Position numbers and translations under genes: made by a program. DNA of 64,000 bases from Herbiconiux sp. A18JL235. GTDB lineage: Bacteria > Actinomycetota > Actinomycetes > Actinomycetales > Microbacteriaceae. The notes under the pieces are model-generated. The model ran no database searches and was not told where the DNA came from. It was given only the letters and a program-made list of their open reading frames with translations. This document shows, piece by piece, positions 26,511 through 34,720 of the stretch (its first letter is position 1; every line of letters starts with the position of its first letter). The DNA is taken from NCBI RefSeq assembly GCF_040939305.1, contig NZ_CP162511.1, forward strand, positions 1,550,001 to 1,614,000. The letters run 5' to 3'.

Positions 26511-28379
26511 ATGCGCACCGAAGCGCGAACTGTGGCACTCGCCACCATCATGGCCATCACCACGACGATCGTCGTGGGTGCCCCTGCCGCTGCGGCACCC
26601 GGTGGCACGAGCCGGACGATCGAGGAAGCAGCTGACTCGATCGTCGCGCCAGACGGTGCCTATCGGCAGTCGCTTTCGGCGACCTTCGACGCTCCGATGT
26701 CGGAAGGCGGCTTCGGGATCCCCGTGGCGGCCACGACCGTGGCCTGGGAACTCCCCGTCGAGTTCACGACATTCGGCATCGAGAAGGTCTCCATCTCCGT
26801 CCGCGGCGAGAGCGAGCGCATCAGCGGCGACCCGGTGGAGGTCGACAGCACCACGAACACCGCGATGAAAATGTTCGGTGCCGGCGAGCTCTCCGCCATC
26901 ACGCCTCTGTTCGATGGAGAGCAGCCCTACCTCGCCTTTCGCGTCTACGCCGATGATTGGTCTCGCCCCACCCAGCCCATGCCGCCCAACGCCCTGTTCG
27001 TGTCGCAGTCGCCCGATCACATCGACATCACGGGCCGCTTCTATCTGATGGGGGATGACTCCGGCGTGACACCCACGATCGCGCTCGACGCAGACAGGGC
27101 GACGACCTTCGAGTACTCGGCGTTCCGCTGGTTCGAGCCCGTCGACGACCTCTGGGTCGCACCCGGCGCACCTCTCGAGGTCGGAGGTCTGAAGACCCAG
27201 CCGGGCGATCACGTGTCTGCGCGTGTCTTCACATGGGGTGAGCAGCCCGAGATCGACCCGGGTGTGGCGCTCGCCACCGAAGTGTCGGCCGAGAACGAGG
27301 TCGTGAGCGTGAGCGTGCCGCAGGAGTTCGACCTGGCGCCTCTGCTCGCCCTGTCCGGCCGGGTCTGGCTGGCTGTCGTCGTCGAAGGCCCACGTCACCA
27401 GTCTGTGTTGTATTCCAGGATCGTTCTCGGCGACGATGCGGGCGGTGGAGTCACGACCACGCGCATCTCCGGGACCGACAGGTATGCCGGAGCATCCGCG
27501 GTGGCCCGCGCGTCCTTCCTGCGGACGGCTGACACCGTAGAGGTGACCTCGGGAGAGGTCTTTCCCGATGCCCTCAGCATCGCGCCCCTGGCGGCAGCCC
27601 TCCATCGGCCGCTCCTCCTTGTTCCGTCGGCCTACGACTCCTGGGATCCGCAGTACCGGCCCATGGTCGCCTACGTGCAGACGTTCACTCCGAGGACTGT
27701 CGAGATCGTCGGAGGTCCGCGCTCGGTCTCGCCCGGGTGGGAGCTCGAATTCCAGCAGGAGCACGGTCAGACCCTGACGCGCAGAATCGACGGTGCCGAC
27801 CGTTACGAGGTCTCGCGCACGATCGCCGTCGAGGCCTTCCCCGGTTCGCCCTCGACCGTCTTCATCACCACCGGCACGACTTTTCCCGACGCACTCTCGA
27901 CGGTGCCGGCCGCTGCGTCCCAGCACGCGCCGATCCTCCTCGTCGACGGTCGAGGCGGTGCTCTCGACGAAGGAACGGCGGATGCCGTGCGGCGGATGCG
28001 ACCGACAGACGTCGTCATCGTCGGCGGACCGGTGAGTGTGTCGCCGGACATCGAACGAGACCTGGTGAGCCGGCTCGGTGCGGGGCACGTGACACGTATC
28101 GGCGGTCCTGATCGGTATGCAGTTGCCGAGGCAGTAAACCGGGCCTACTTTTCGACGGCGCCCGAGGTGTTCCTGGCGACCGGCCAGAACTTCCCCGACG
28201 CCCTCACCGGAGGCACGCTCGCAGCCGAGCACGAGGCGCCCCTGCTCCTCGCGCGCGCCGACTGCGTGCCGGGCAGCGTGCTCGACGCCCTGGCCGACTG
28301 GGGCACCACCCAGGTGACGCTGCTCGGTGGGCCGAACTCGCTCTCCGCATCCGTGCTCGACCTGAAGCGGTGTGCGTGA
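26511..28379 (+). CDS. Secreted protein with three cell-wall-binding repeats (CWB2 family)
   Basis: A 622-residue exported protein. Signal peptide at about 1-33 (ATIMAITTTIVVGAPAAAAP). Residues about 35-310 form a domain I do not recognise. Three CWB2-type repeats follow at about 318, 424 and 529, each starting with a variant of RIxGxDRYxxAxxxxRxxF, spaced about 105 residues, with VFPDALS, TFPDALS and NFPDALT internal motifs. In other Gram-positives such repeats anchor proteins to wall polymers. Two adjacent ATGs (26508, 26511) are in frame; the second is better spaced from GGGGAG. GC content is lower than in mfd and mazG, hinting at different history. Confidence 0.88.
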   Translation: MRTEARTVALATIMAITTTIVVGAPAAAAPGGTSRTIEEAADSIVAPDGAYRQSLSATFDAPMSEGGFGIPVAATTVAWELPVEFTTFGIEKVSISVRGESERISGDPVEVDSTTNTAMKMFGAGELSAITPLFDGEQPYLAFRVYADDWSRPTQPMPPNALFVSQSPDHIDITGRFYLMGDDSGVTPTIALDADRATTFEYSAFRWFEPVDDLWVAPGAPLEVGGLKTQPGDHVSARVFTWGEQPEIDPGVALATEVSAENEVVSVSVPQEFDLAPLLALSGRVWLAVVVEGPRHQSVLYSRIVLGDDAGGGVTTTRISGTDRYAGASAVARASFLRTADTVEVTSGEVFPDALSIAPLAAALHRPLLLVPSAYDSWDPQYRPMVAYVQTFTPRTVEIVGGPRSVSPGWELEFQQEHGQTLTRRIDGADRYEVSRTIAVEAFPGSPSTVFITTGTTFPDALSTVPAAASQHAPILLVDGRGGALDEGTADAVRRMRPTDVVIVGGPVSVSPDIERDLVSRLGAGHVTRIGGPDRYAVAEAVNRAYFSTAPEVFLATGQNFPDALTGGTLAAEHEAPLLLARADCVPGSVLDALADWGTTQVTLLGGPNSLSASVLDLKRCA

Positions 28380-28389
28380 GGGCGCGAAC

Positions 28390-28395
28390 TAGGCT
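28390..28395 (+). promoter_or_regulatory. -10 box of mazG (probably leaderless)
   Basis: TAGGCT ends 6 nt before the mazG ATG at 28402. It lies only 11 nt after the stop of the cell-wall-binding gene, so mazG has its own promoter inside a 22-nt gap. Confidence 0.45.
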
Positions 28396-28401
28396 CGGGG
28401 C

Positions 28402-29160
28402 ATGAGCGAGAACCGAGCGCCCCTGCCGATGCCGTTTCCGGATGCGTCGAGCGAGCTCGAGAGGCTGGTGGCGGTGACAGCACTGCTGCGGGCGCCGGGC
28501 GGGTGCCCGTGGGATGCGGAGCAGACGCACGAGTCGCTCGTGCGCTATCTCACGGAGGAGACCCACGAGCTCATCGACGCCATCGAGGCGGGGTCGCGCG
28601 ACGAACTGCTCGAGGAGCTCGGCGACGTGCTCTACCAGGTCGTGTTCCACGCCGACATCGCCGCGCACACGCCGGGGGAGGAGTTCACCATCGAGGATGT
28701 CGCGGCACACATGACCGCGAAGATGGTGGGCCGGCATCCGCACGTCTTCGGCGACCTCGACCTCAGCACGGCGGGCGACGTCGAGAACGCCTGGGACTCG
28801 TTCAAGGCCGCCGAGAAACCCGCCCGCACCAGCGTGCTCGACGGCGTGCCTCTCGGCATGCCCGCGCTCGCGCTCGCCGACAAGCTGCTCGGCAAGGCCC
28901 GGAAGCTCGGCGTGACGGCGCCCGAGGTGCCGCTCGCTGCGCCCGCCGCCGACGAAGACGAGCTCGGGGCGCAGCTGCTCTCCGTCGTCGGGTCTGCGCG
29001 CGCACGCGGCCTCGACCCCGAGCGTGCGCTCCGCTCCGCCTTGCGTACTCTGCGGGCCGAGATGTCGGCGGCGGAGGTGGCGACGTCAGAGTCGACCGCG
29101 GCCGAGACCCCGGATGCGGGGGCCGACTACGTGGCCGAAGAACGGAAGCCGGGCGGCTGA
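28402..29160 (+). CDS. mazG: Nucleoside triphosphate pyrophosphohydrolase MazG
   Basis: Hydrolyses (d)NTPs, including damaged ones, to NMP and pyrophosphate. The all-alpha NTP-PPase core has the metal motif ExxE...ExxD: EETHELIDAIEAG and EELGDVLYQVVFHADI, preceded by GGCPWDAEQTHESL. Length 252 suits the actinobacterial form, with a variable C-terminal tail after about residue 215. In many actinobacteria mazG lies near eno; here 8.4 kb separates them. Confidence 0.95.
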   Translation: MSENRAPLPMPFPDASSELERLVAVTALLRAPGGCPWDAEQTHESLVRYLTEETHELIDAIEAGSRDELLEELGDVLYQVVFHADIAAHTPGEEFTIEDVAAHMTAKMVGRHPHVFGDLDLSTAGDVENAWDSFKAAEKPARTSVLDGVPLGMPALALADKLLGKARKLGVTAPEVPLAAPAADEDELGAQLLSVVGSARARGLDPERALRSALRTLRAEMSAAEVATSESTAAETPDAGADYVAEERKPGG

Positions 29161-29164
29161 GCCG

Positions 29165-29254
29165 CACGAGCATCCGTCGTTCTGCCGGAATGGCCTGAGA
29201 CTCCGTCGTTCGGTCGGCTCGGCGGCTCGCCACGAGCAGCCGTCGTGCTGCCGG
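29165..29254 (+). repeat. Duplicated 24-bp sequence downstream of mazG
   Basis: CACGAGCAKCCGTCGTKCTG followed by CCGG occurs at 29165-29188 and 29231-29254, differing at two positions. A shorter related string (GCACGAGCATCCGT) lies in the rplY leader. The 129-bp gap between convergent mazG and the ABC permease otherwise holds a weak GGCAG/CTGCC hairpin near 29270-29285. Confidence 0.6.
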
Positions 29255-29289
29255 GCCGTGAGGCCGCGGGCAGCGGGGCTGCCTGCCGC

Positions 29290-30426
29290 TCAGGCGATGC
29301 GGCTGCCCTTCGCGAGGCCGCCGGCCGGGGTGCGGGTGGACGCCCAGGCACCCCAGAGGGCCAGGGCGGCGAGCCCGGCCTGCAGAGCGAGGCCGATGAA
29401 CCAGCTCGGCACCCCGGTGCGGAGGAGCTCTTCAGGGGTCGGCTCGTCGTCGCCCTCGAAGCCCGAGACGGCGAGGGCGCAGTAGTCGGTGAAGGTCTCG
29501 GTCTCGGGCGCGATCTGCGCCTGCCGCACGCCGAGAGCGATGTAGCCGAAGAGGTCTTGCGGGTTGCCGTTGTCGTCGAAGTCGCCGTATGACGCGTCGG
29601 CGACGACGACGTAGGGGTTCACCGCGAGCAGCCCCCAGTACGGGTCGAAGCGCGGCACCGTGTAGGTCGAGGTGGTGGTGCCCGGCTTGCACTCGAAGGT
29701 CGAGCCGTCGGCCGAGTAGACGGGCTCGACGGTGGTGCTCGTCACGGTCACCTGGGTGACCGATCCGGCGATGGCGAAGGCGATGAGGGTGCCGAGGCTG
29801 AGCGCTGCGATGGTGAGGTAGCTCACCACCACCGAGAACAGCGGCTTGCGGATGACCCCTGACAGCCCCACGCCGATCGCCGAGAGCACACCGAGCTGAG
29901 CTGTGAGGATGAGCAGCGACGACAGCACCGTCGCTCCCGACACCTCGCCGAACGCCGACGCCAGCACGAGGAAGGGTGAGGTCGCCGCCAGCAGCGCGAG
30001 CGACGCCACCCAGGCGGCGAGCCACTTGCCGATGACGATCTGACCCGTGGTGACCGAGGTGACCTGGATGGTCGCCAGGGTTCCGCCCTCGCGCTCGCCG
30101 TTCACGGCGGCGCCCGAGAGGGCGGGCGTGATGAGGCTCGCCAGCAGCAGCACGAAGTAGACGACCGAGGAGTACAGCGCGCCGCCCGTCGTGCCGAAGC
30201 CGCCCGCGATGACGGCGACCCCCAGGGTCACGACGGCGACGAGGGCGAACGAGACGCCGAGGATGACGTACCACGCCACCCCGCGCACCCGCTGCTTCAG
30301 CTCGAGCGCCAGGATGAGGGCGACACCGCGCCAGAATCCAGCGAATCCGGCGAATCCGCCCGGCCCGCTCACACCCGCATTCCCTCCTGCGCCCGCGTGC
30401 CCGCTCACATCGCCCTGCCCGCTCAT
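29290..30426 (-). CDS. ABC-2 type exporter permease
   Basis: A 378-residue membrane protein with about six to seven helices, the permease half of an ABC-2 exporter. The core ELKQRVRGVAWYVILGVSFA then LITPALSGAAVNGEREGGTL is typical of ABC-2 permeases; a large extracytoplasmic segment with two Cys (TFECKPG, TDYCALAVSG) lies before the last helix. The first 30 residues are Gly/Ala-rich. Start ATG 30426 overlaps the upstream ATPase stop (ATGA). Substrate is unknown; drug, antimicrobial peptide or lipid export are possible. Confidence 0.85.
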   Translation of the reverse strand: MSGQGDVSGHAGAGGNAGVSGPGGFAGFAGFWRGVALILALELKQRVRGVAWYVILGVSFALVAVVTLGVAVIAGGFGTTGGALYSSVVYFVLLLASLITPALSGAAVNGEREGGTLATIQVTSVTTGQIVIGKWLAAWVASLALLAATSPFLVLASAFGEVSGATVLSSLLILTAQLGVLSAIGVGLSGVIRKPLFSVVVSYLTIAALSLGTLIAFAIAGSVTQVTVTSTTVEPVYSADGSTFECKPGTTTSTYTVPRFDPYWGLLAVNPYVVVADASYGDFDDNGNPQDLFGYIALGVRQAQIAPETETFTDYCALAVSGFEGDDEPTPEELLRTGVPSWFIGLALQAGLAALALWGAWASTRTPAGGLAKGSRIA

Positions 30427-31385
30427 GCCGCGCCCCCGTCCCGCAACCCCTGCATCGTACGTTCGAGCTCGCCCGAGGCGGGCGCGAACCAGGTGACCCG
30501 CACCCCGGCCGCCACCAGAGCCGTGAGCACGGCAGCAGCATCCGTCTCGTCGGCCATCGCGACCGTGAAGCCCTGACTGTCGGCGCCGATGCGCGAGGCG
30601 TCGACCCCGATGCCCTCGAGCTGCGGACCGAGGGAGAAGCCGTCGAGCGACTTCACCCGCCACACCCGCGACGACGCCTTGGCCCGCGCCACGGCCTCGC
30701 GAGACGCGGTGACTCCGTGGTCGAGGTAGACGGCGTCGGTGGCGAGCTCGTCGAGCTCGGAGAGCACGTGGCTCGAGATGAGGATGGTGCGTCCCTCGGC
30801 GGCGAGCCCGAGCAGCAGCTCGCGCAGTTCGATGCGTGCCACCGGGTCGAGTCCCGATGCCGGCTCGTCGAGAAGCAGCACGCGAGGGTCGTTGGCGAGC
30901 GCCCGCGCGAGCGAGAGCTTCTGTTTCCGGCCGCGGGAGAGCACCCGGGTGGGGCGGGTGGCGAGCTCGGTGAGCCCGACGAGGTGGATGAGCTCCCACG
31001 CCCGCGCGGTCGCGACGGCGCGCGGATGCCCGTAAAAGCGGTGTGTCATCTCGAGCGCGGAGTGCACGGTGAGGTTGTTCCACGAGCCCAGCGCGTCGGG
31101 CATCCAGCCGATGAGCGGGCGCACCGCGCGGGGCTCCGCGACCGGGTCGACGCCGTCGATCAGGATGCGCCCCGCATCGGGCCGCAGCAGCGTCGCCAGC
31201 ATGAGCAGCAGCGTGGTCTTCCCCGACCCGTTCGGCCCGATCAGCGCCGTGACGCTGCCGGGCTGCGCCTCGAAGCTCACCGCCCGCACCGCCTCCACGG
31301 CCCCGAACGCCCGCCGCACCCCCTCCACGACGATCCCCGCCCCCACGGCCGACGCCCCGCCCGGATAGACCGGTAGCTGACTCAT
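30423..31385 (-). CDS. ABC exporter ATP-binding protein
   Basis: A 320-residue ATPase that powers the coupled permease. Walker A GPNGSGKTTLL is at about residues 50-60 and Walker B VLLLDEPASGLDP at about 170. The ABC signature reads LSRGRKQKLSLARAL in place of LSGGQ, a variation seen in ABC-2 exporters. Start ATG 31385 has a GGGGGGA site 3-9 nt upstream; the frame is open far upstream but only as an antisense shadow of hisS. Divergent from hisS. Confidence 0.92.
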   Translation of the reverse strand: MSQLPVYPGGASAVGAGIVVEGVRRAFGAVEAVRAVSFEAQPGSVTALIGPNGSGKTTLLLMLATLLRPDAGRILIDGVDPVAEPRAVRPLIGWMPDALGSWNNLTVHSALEMTHRFYGHPRAVATARAWELIHLVGLTELATRPTRVLSRGRKQKLSLARALANDPRVLLLDEPASGLDPVARIELRELLLGLAAEGRTILISSHVLSELDELATDAVYLDHGVTASREAVARAKASSRVWRVKSLDGFSLGPQLEGIGVDASRIGADSQGFTVAMADETDAAAVLTALVAAGVRVTWFAPASGELERTMQGLRDGGAA

Positions 31386-31538
31386 AGTCCCCCCACTTCG
31401 TCGTCTCCGAACGTAACAGCCGGCCCCGAGGCGAGACGAAGTCGATGGAGGATTCGGAGGAATTGGGGCCCGTTGTCCATCGAGTTCCGCCACGGGGCCA
31501 GAACTCCACCGAGTTCGGGAGGGATACCGGCCGCCAAA
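31386..31538. repeat. Intergenic region with nested direct and inverted repeats upstream of hisS
   Basis: TCGATGGA (31442-31449) is inverted as TCCATCGA (31476-31483). TCCATCGAGTTC (31476-31487) is repeated directly as TCCACCGAGTTC (31505-31516). GAGTTC (31482-31487) is inverted as GAACTC (31501-31506). These sit upstream of the predicted hisS promoter, so they would not be in the hisS mRNA. A TACGTT box near 31411 may serve the ABC operon on the minus strand. Confidence 0.5.
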
Positions 31539-31544
31539 TACACT
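31539..31544 (+). promoter_or_regulatory. -10 box of hisS (probably leaderless)
   Basis: TACACT ends exactly 6 nt before the hisS ATG at 31551. A leaderless start rules out a T-box or other leader-RNA control for this copy. Confidence 0.55.
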
Positions 31545-31550
31545 CATTCC

Positions 31551-32858
31551 ATGGCAACTCCCGTCTCCGCACCGCGCGGCATGCGCGACTTCCTCCCCGC
31601 CGACAAGGCCAAGCGCGAGAGGGTGCTGGGCGTCATCCGCTCCACCTACGCCGCCCACGGGTTCGACGAGATCGAGACGCCCGTGGTCGAGGACTTCGAC
31701 CGGCTCCACGCCGGCCTCGGCGGCGACAACGAGAAGCTCGCGTTCAACGTGATGAAGCGCGGACTCGCCGCCTCCGATCTCGCCGATGCCGCCGCTGCCG
31801 ACGATCCCGACGCACTCGCCGACCTCGGCCTCCGCTTCGACCTCACCGTTCCGCTCGCCCGCTTCTACGCCACCCACCGCGCGGCTCTGCCGCAGGTGTT
31901 CCGCGCGGTGCAGATCGCCCCGGTGTGGCGGGCCGAGCGCCCCCAGAAGGGTCGCTACCGGCAGTTCGTGCAGTGCGACATCGACATCATCGGCGAGGCG
32001 GGAATCCTCGCCGAGATCGAGCTGCTCACGGCCACCCTCGCGACGCTCGACACCCTGGGCCTCACGGGGTGCCGCATCCGCATCAACGACCGCCGCATCC
32101 TCACCGGCATGCTCGACGCCTTCGGCTTCGCGCCCGAGGAGCACGCCTCGGTGCTCATCACCGTCGACAAGCTCGACAAGGTCGGCACCGGGGGAGTCGT
32201 CGACGAGCTGCGCTCGAAGGGCGCCACCCCCGCCGCCGTCGACGCGCTCGCCGCGTACTTCGAGTCGACCCCCGTGACGGGGGCTGCCGAGAGCGTTCTC
32301 CTCACCGTAGCCTCCGTGACGGCTGCCCTCCCCAAGGGGGTGGCTCCGGATGCGGTCGCCGCCCTCGCCTCCATCGGCGCGGCCCTCGAGGCGGCCGGGG
32401 TGCACGGCGAGCTCGTCTTCGACCCCTTCCTCGTGCGCGGCATGGGCTACTACACCGGCACGATCTTCGAGATCGAGCACCCCGACTTCAGCTTCTCGCT
32501 GGGCGGTGGCGGCCGCTACGACGGCATGATCGGCCGGTTCCTCGGCGAGCAGGTTCCCGCCTGCGGCTTCTCCATCGGGTTCGAGCGCATCATCGACCTC
32601 ATCGACGACCCCGCGGGGTCGGAATCCCGCTCGATCGTGCTGGTGCACGACAAGGCCGCCGAGCCCGAGCGTCTGCTCGCTCTGAAGGCAGGCTTCCTGG
32701 AGCAGGGCGTGAGGGTGCGCCTCGAGCGCCGCACGAAGAACCTCACCCCGCTGCTCGACCGTGCCGCAGCATCCGGTTTCTCCCACTTCGCCCTGGTGGG
32801 GCGGGAGACGGTTCGGGCCGATGAGCTCGAGCTGAAGGAACTTTCTTCACCGGAATGA
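31551..32858 (+). CDS. hisS: Histidyl-tRNA synthetase
   Basis: Class II synthetase that charges tRNA-His. Motif 2 region FRAVQIAPVWRAERPQKGRY and FVQCDIDIIGE, the histidine-binding LVFDPFLVRGMGYYTG and motif 3 GGGGRYDGMIGRF...GFSIGFERI are present, then the C-terminal anticodon-binding domain (about 335-435). Length 435 is normal. ATG 31551 is selected for MATPVSAPRGMRDFLP, the usual N-terminus, and its -10 spacing. Confidence 0.97.
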   Translation: MATPVSAPRGMRDFLPADKAKRERVLGVIRSTYAAHGFDEIETPVVEDFDRLHAGLGGDNEKLAFNVMKRGLAASDLADAAAADDPDALADLGLRFDLTVPLARFYATHRAALPQVFRAVQIAPVWRAERPQKGRYRQFVQCDIDIIGEAGILAEIELLTATLATLDTLGLTGCRIRINDRRILTGMLDAFGFAPEEHASVLITVDKLDKVGTGGVVDELRSKGATPAAVDALAAYFESTPVTGAAESVLLTVASVTAALPKGVAPDAVAALASIGAALEAAGVHGELVFDPFLVRGMGYYTGTIFEIEHPDFSFSLGGGGRYDGMIGRFLGEQVPACGFSIGFERIIDLIDDPAGSESRSIVLVHDKAAEPERLLALKAGFLEQGVRVRLERRTKNLTPLLDRAAASGFSHFALVGRETVRADELELKELSSPE

Positions 32859-32865
32859 CCGAAAC

Positions 32866-32887
32866 ATAGTTTACCTATGTAAAATAG
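32866..32887 (+). promoter_or_regulatory. Operator/promoter of the marR-MFS operon
   Basis: A dyad TTTAC-CTAT-GTAAA (32870-32883) lies within AT-rich DNA flanked by direct ATAG copies. TAAAAT at 32880-32885 is a good -10 and overlaps the right half of the dyad. Binding of the MarR protein encoded next would block this promoter (inferred autorepression). Confidence 0.6.
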
Positions 32888-32893
32888 TTGTTC

Positions 32894-33367
32894 GTGATCA
32901 ACGACAACCCTTCAACCCCCGAACTCTCCGCCCTGCTCTCCGACCTCGTCTCGGTCACGCACCGCCTCACCCGCATCGCCGCCCAGGCCACGGGCGACTC
33001 CACCTCACCCGCCACCTGGCGCACGCTCAGCGTGCTCAGCTCCTTCGGGCCGATGCGCCTCGGCGAGCTCGCCAAGCAGAGCCGGGTGAGCCAGCCCACC
33101 ATGACCAAGATCGTCGCGAACCTCAACGAGGTGGAGTGGATCCGCCGCATCGCTGTCGTCGACGACGCCCGCGGCTGGCAGATCGCCCTCGCCCCCAAGG
33201 GCATCGCGGCGCTCGCCGACTGGCGCGCCCGGCTCGGCTCGGCGCTCTCGCCCCTGTTCGACGATCTCGACGCCTCCGAGCTCGACGTCATCAGCCGCGC
33301 GGTCGACCTCATCAGCGAGGCCACCGAGCTGCGTGCGAAGAGCGACTCCGTCGTGAAGGCGGCCTGA
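32894..33367 (+). CDS. MarR-family transcriptional regulator
   Basis: A 157-residue winged-helix regulator. The recognition region GPMRLGELAKQSRVSQPTMT then KIVANLNEVEWIRR is clear, followed by the wing VDDARGWQIALAPKG. GTG 32894 is chosen (VINDNPSTPEL); TTG 32888 would add two residues. The start is 8 nt behind the -10 box, so the mRNA has almost no leader. It is immediately followed by an MFS efflux gene, the typical repressor-pump pair responding to lipophilic or phenolic compounds. Confidence 0.92.
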   Translation: MINDNPSTPELSALLSDLVSVTHRLTRIAAQATGDSTSPATWRTLSVLSSFGPMRLGELAKQSRVSQPTMTKIVANLNEVEWIRRIAVVDDARGWQIALAPKGIAALADWRARLGSALSPLFDDLDASELDVISRAVDLISEATELRAKSDSVVKAA

Positions 33368-33369
33368 GG

Positions 33370-34593
33370 ATGGCCGCCGCGGGAAACTCCATCCTCAAGC
33401 AGCCGAAGGCCGTCTGGGCCGTCGCCTTCGCCTGCGTCATCGCCTTCATGGGCATCGGCCTCGTCGACCCCATCCTCCCCGCGATCGCGGAGAGCCTGCA
33501 CGCCAGCCAGACCCAGACCAGCCTGCTGTTCACGAGCTACCTGCTCATCACCGGGTTCGCGATGCTCTTCACCAGCTGGCTCTCCACCCGCATCGGGGCG
33601 CGGCGCACCCTGCTCATCGGGCTCGGCCTCATCGTGCTGTTCGCCCTGGCGGCCGGTCTCTCGCAGAGCGTCGAGGAGGTCATCGGCTTCCGTGCGGGCT
33701 GGGGCCTCGGCAACGCCCTGTTCATCTCGACGGCGCTCGCCACCATCGTGGGCGCCGCGAGCGGGGGAGCGAGCTCGGCGATCGTGCTGTACGAGGCCGC
33801 GCTCGGCCTCGGCATCGCCATCGGCCCACTCCTCGGCGGCCTCCTTGGCTCGATCAGCTGGCGCGGGCCGTTCTTCGGCACCTCGGCGCTCATGGCGGTG
33901 GGCTTCATCGCCATCCTCGTACTCATGAAGAAGGAGCCGCAGCGGCCCACCCCGAGCCCGCTGTCCGCGCCGTTCAAGGCACTCACCCGGCCCGCTCTCG
34001 CCGTGCTCGCCGTCGCTGCGCTGTTCTACAACATCGGCTTCTTCATCCTGCTCGCGTACACACCATTCCCCCTCGGGCTGGACGCGATGGGCCTCGGCCT
34101 CACCTTCTTCGGCTGGGGCATCGCGGTGGCGGTGACCTCGGTGTGGGCCGCCCCCTGGCTCACCCGCCGGCTGCCACGCACCCGTGTGCTGTGGGTGGTG
34201 CTGCTGCTGCTCGGCGCCGATCTGGTCGCCGCGGGTCTGTTCGTGCAGTCGGCGGCGGGGCTCATCGCCTGCGTCATCGTCGGTGGCGCGCTCCTCGGAG
34301 TCATGAACACCGTGCTCACCGAGTCGGTGATGGCGGCCACCGACCTGCCCCGTCCGGTCGCCTCGTCGGCGTACTCCGCGGTGCGCTTCCTGGGCGGTGC
34401 CGTCGCGCCGCCGGTCGCCTCGCTCATCGCCGCCGCGACGACGGATGCGGTTCCCTTCTACGTCGCTGCAGGCTCGGTGGTCGTCGCCTCGTTCATCGTC
34501 ATCGTCGGCCACCGGGCCATCGCTCACGTCGACCACGAGGAGGAGGCGGAGCTCGTCGAGGCCGAGGCCATCACGGCGGGGGAGCAGCTCTAG
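33370..34593 (+). CDS. MFS drug efflux transporter (12-TM)
   Basis: A 407-residue major facilitator with about 12 helices. The DHA1-type start VIAFMGIGLVDPILPAIAESL and the loop 2-3 sequence SWLSTRIGARRTLLIGLG are characteristic of proton-driven drug exporters. Helix 5 has the antiporter-like ALGLGIAIGPLLGGLLGSI. ATG 33370 lies 2 nt after the marR stop, so it is co-transcribed. The C-terminus is Glu-rich and cytoplasmic. Confidence 0.93.
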   Translation: MAAAGNSILKQPKAVWAVAFACVIAFMGIGLVDPILPAIAESLHASQTQTSLLFTSYLLITGFAMLFTSWLSTRIGARRTLLIGLGLIVLFALAAGLSQSVEEVIGFRAGWGLGNALFISTALATIVGAASGGASSAIVLYEAALGLGIAIGPLLGGLLGSISWRGPFFGTSALMAVGFIAILVLMKKEPQRPTPSPLSAPFKALTRPALAVLAVAALFYNIGFFILLAYTPFPLGLDAMGLGLTFFGWGIAVAVTSVWAAPWLTRRLPRTRVLWVVLLLLGADLVAAGLFVQSAAGLIACVIVGGALLGVMNTVLTESVMAATDLPRPVASSAYSAVRFLGGAVAPPVASLIAAATTDAVPFYVAAGSVVVASFIVIVGHRAIAHVDHEEEAELVEAEAITAGEQL

Positions 34594-34618
34594 AGCTGCG
34601 GATGCGCGGCCCGCGCCA

Positions 34619-34648
34619 TGCAGGAACTGCAATTCTGCACTTTCTGCA
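34619..34648 (+). terminator. Imperfect hairpin after the first MFS gene
   Basis: Arms TGCAGGAACTGCA (34619-34631) and TGCACTTTCTGCA (34636-34648) pair over 13 bp with two mismatches and a 4-nt loop. A second small palindrome GCAGCTC-TA-GAGCTGC (34584-34599) overlaps the stop codon. Together they separate the two efflux operons. Confidence 0.4.
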
Positions 34649-34654
34649 GGAATT

Positions 34655-34700
34655 AGTTGATCTGGATCAACAGTCGGCGTACTGTTGACCCAGATCAACT
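34655..34700 (+). promoter_or_regulatory. Promoter embedded in a large double palindrome upstream of the second MFS operon
   Basis: Two 16-bp palindromes, GTTGATCTGGATCAAC (34656-34671) and GTTGACCCAGATCAAC (34684-34699), are themselves mirrored: the 20-bp arms 34655-34674 and 34681-34700 are reverse complements with one mismatch, separated by CGGCGT. A promoter fits inside: TTGATC at 34657-34662 and TACTGT at 34680-34685 with 17 nt between. Regulator binding to either site would block transcription. The MarR and TetR regulators of this operon are the obvious candidates. Confidence 0.8.
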
Positions 34701-34720
34701 TTTTCTAGTTCTGGAGAACC

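Noticed and set aside
22842..28232. A 1796-codon open frame on the minus strand, antisense to mfd and the cell-wall-binding gene
   Set aside because: It mirrors the codon phase of GC-rich genes on the plus strand, has no recognisable domain or start context, and crosses two well-supported genes.
31386..31550. A T-box or other amino-acid-responsive leader upstream of hisS
   Set aside because: The predicted -10 box is 6 nt before the start codon, so there is no leader RNA, and no T-box sequence or specifier loop was seen.
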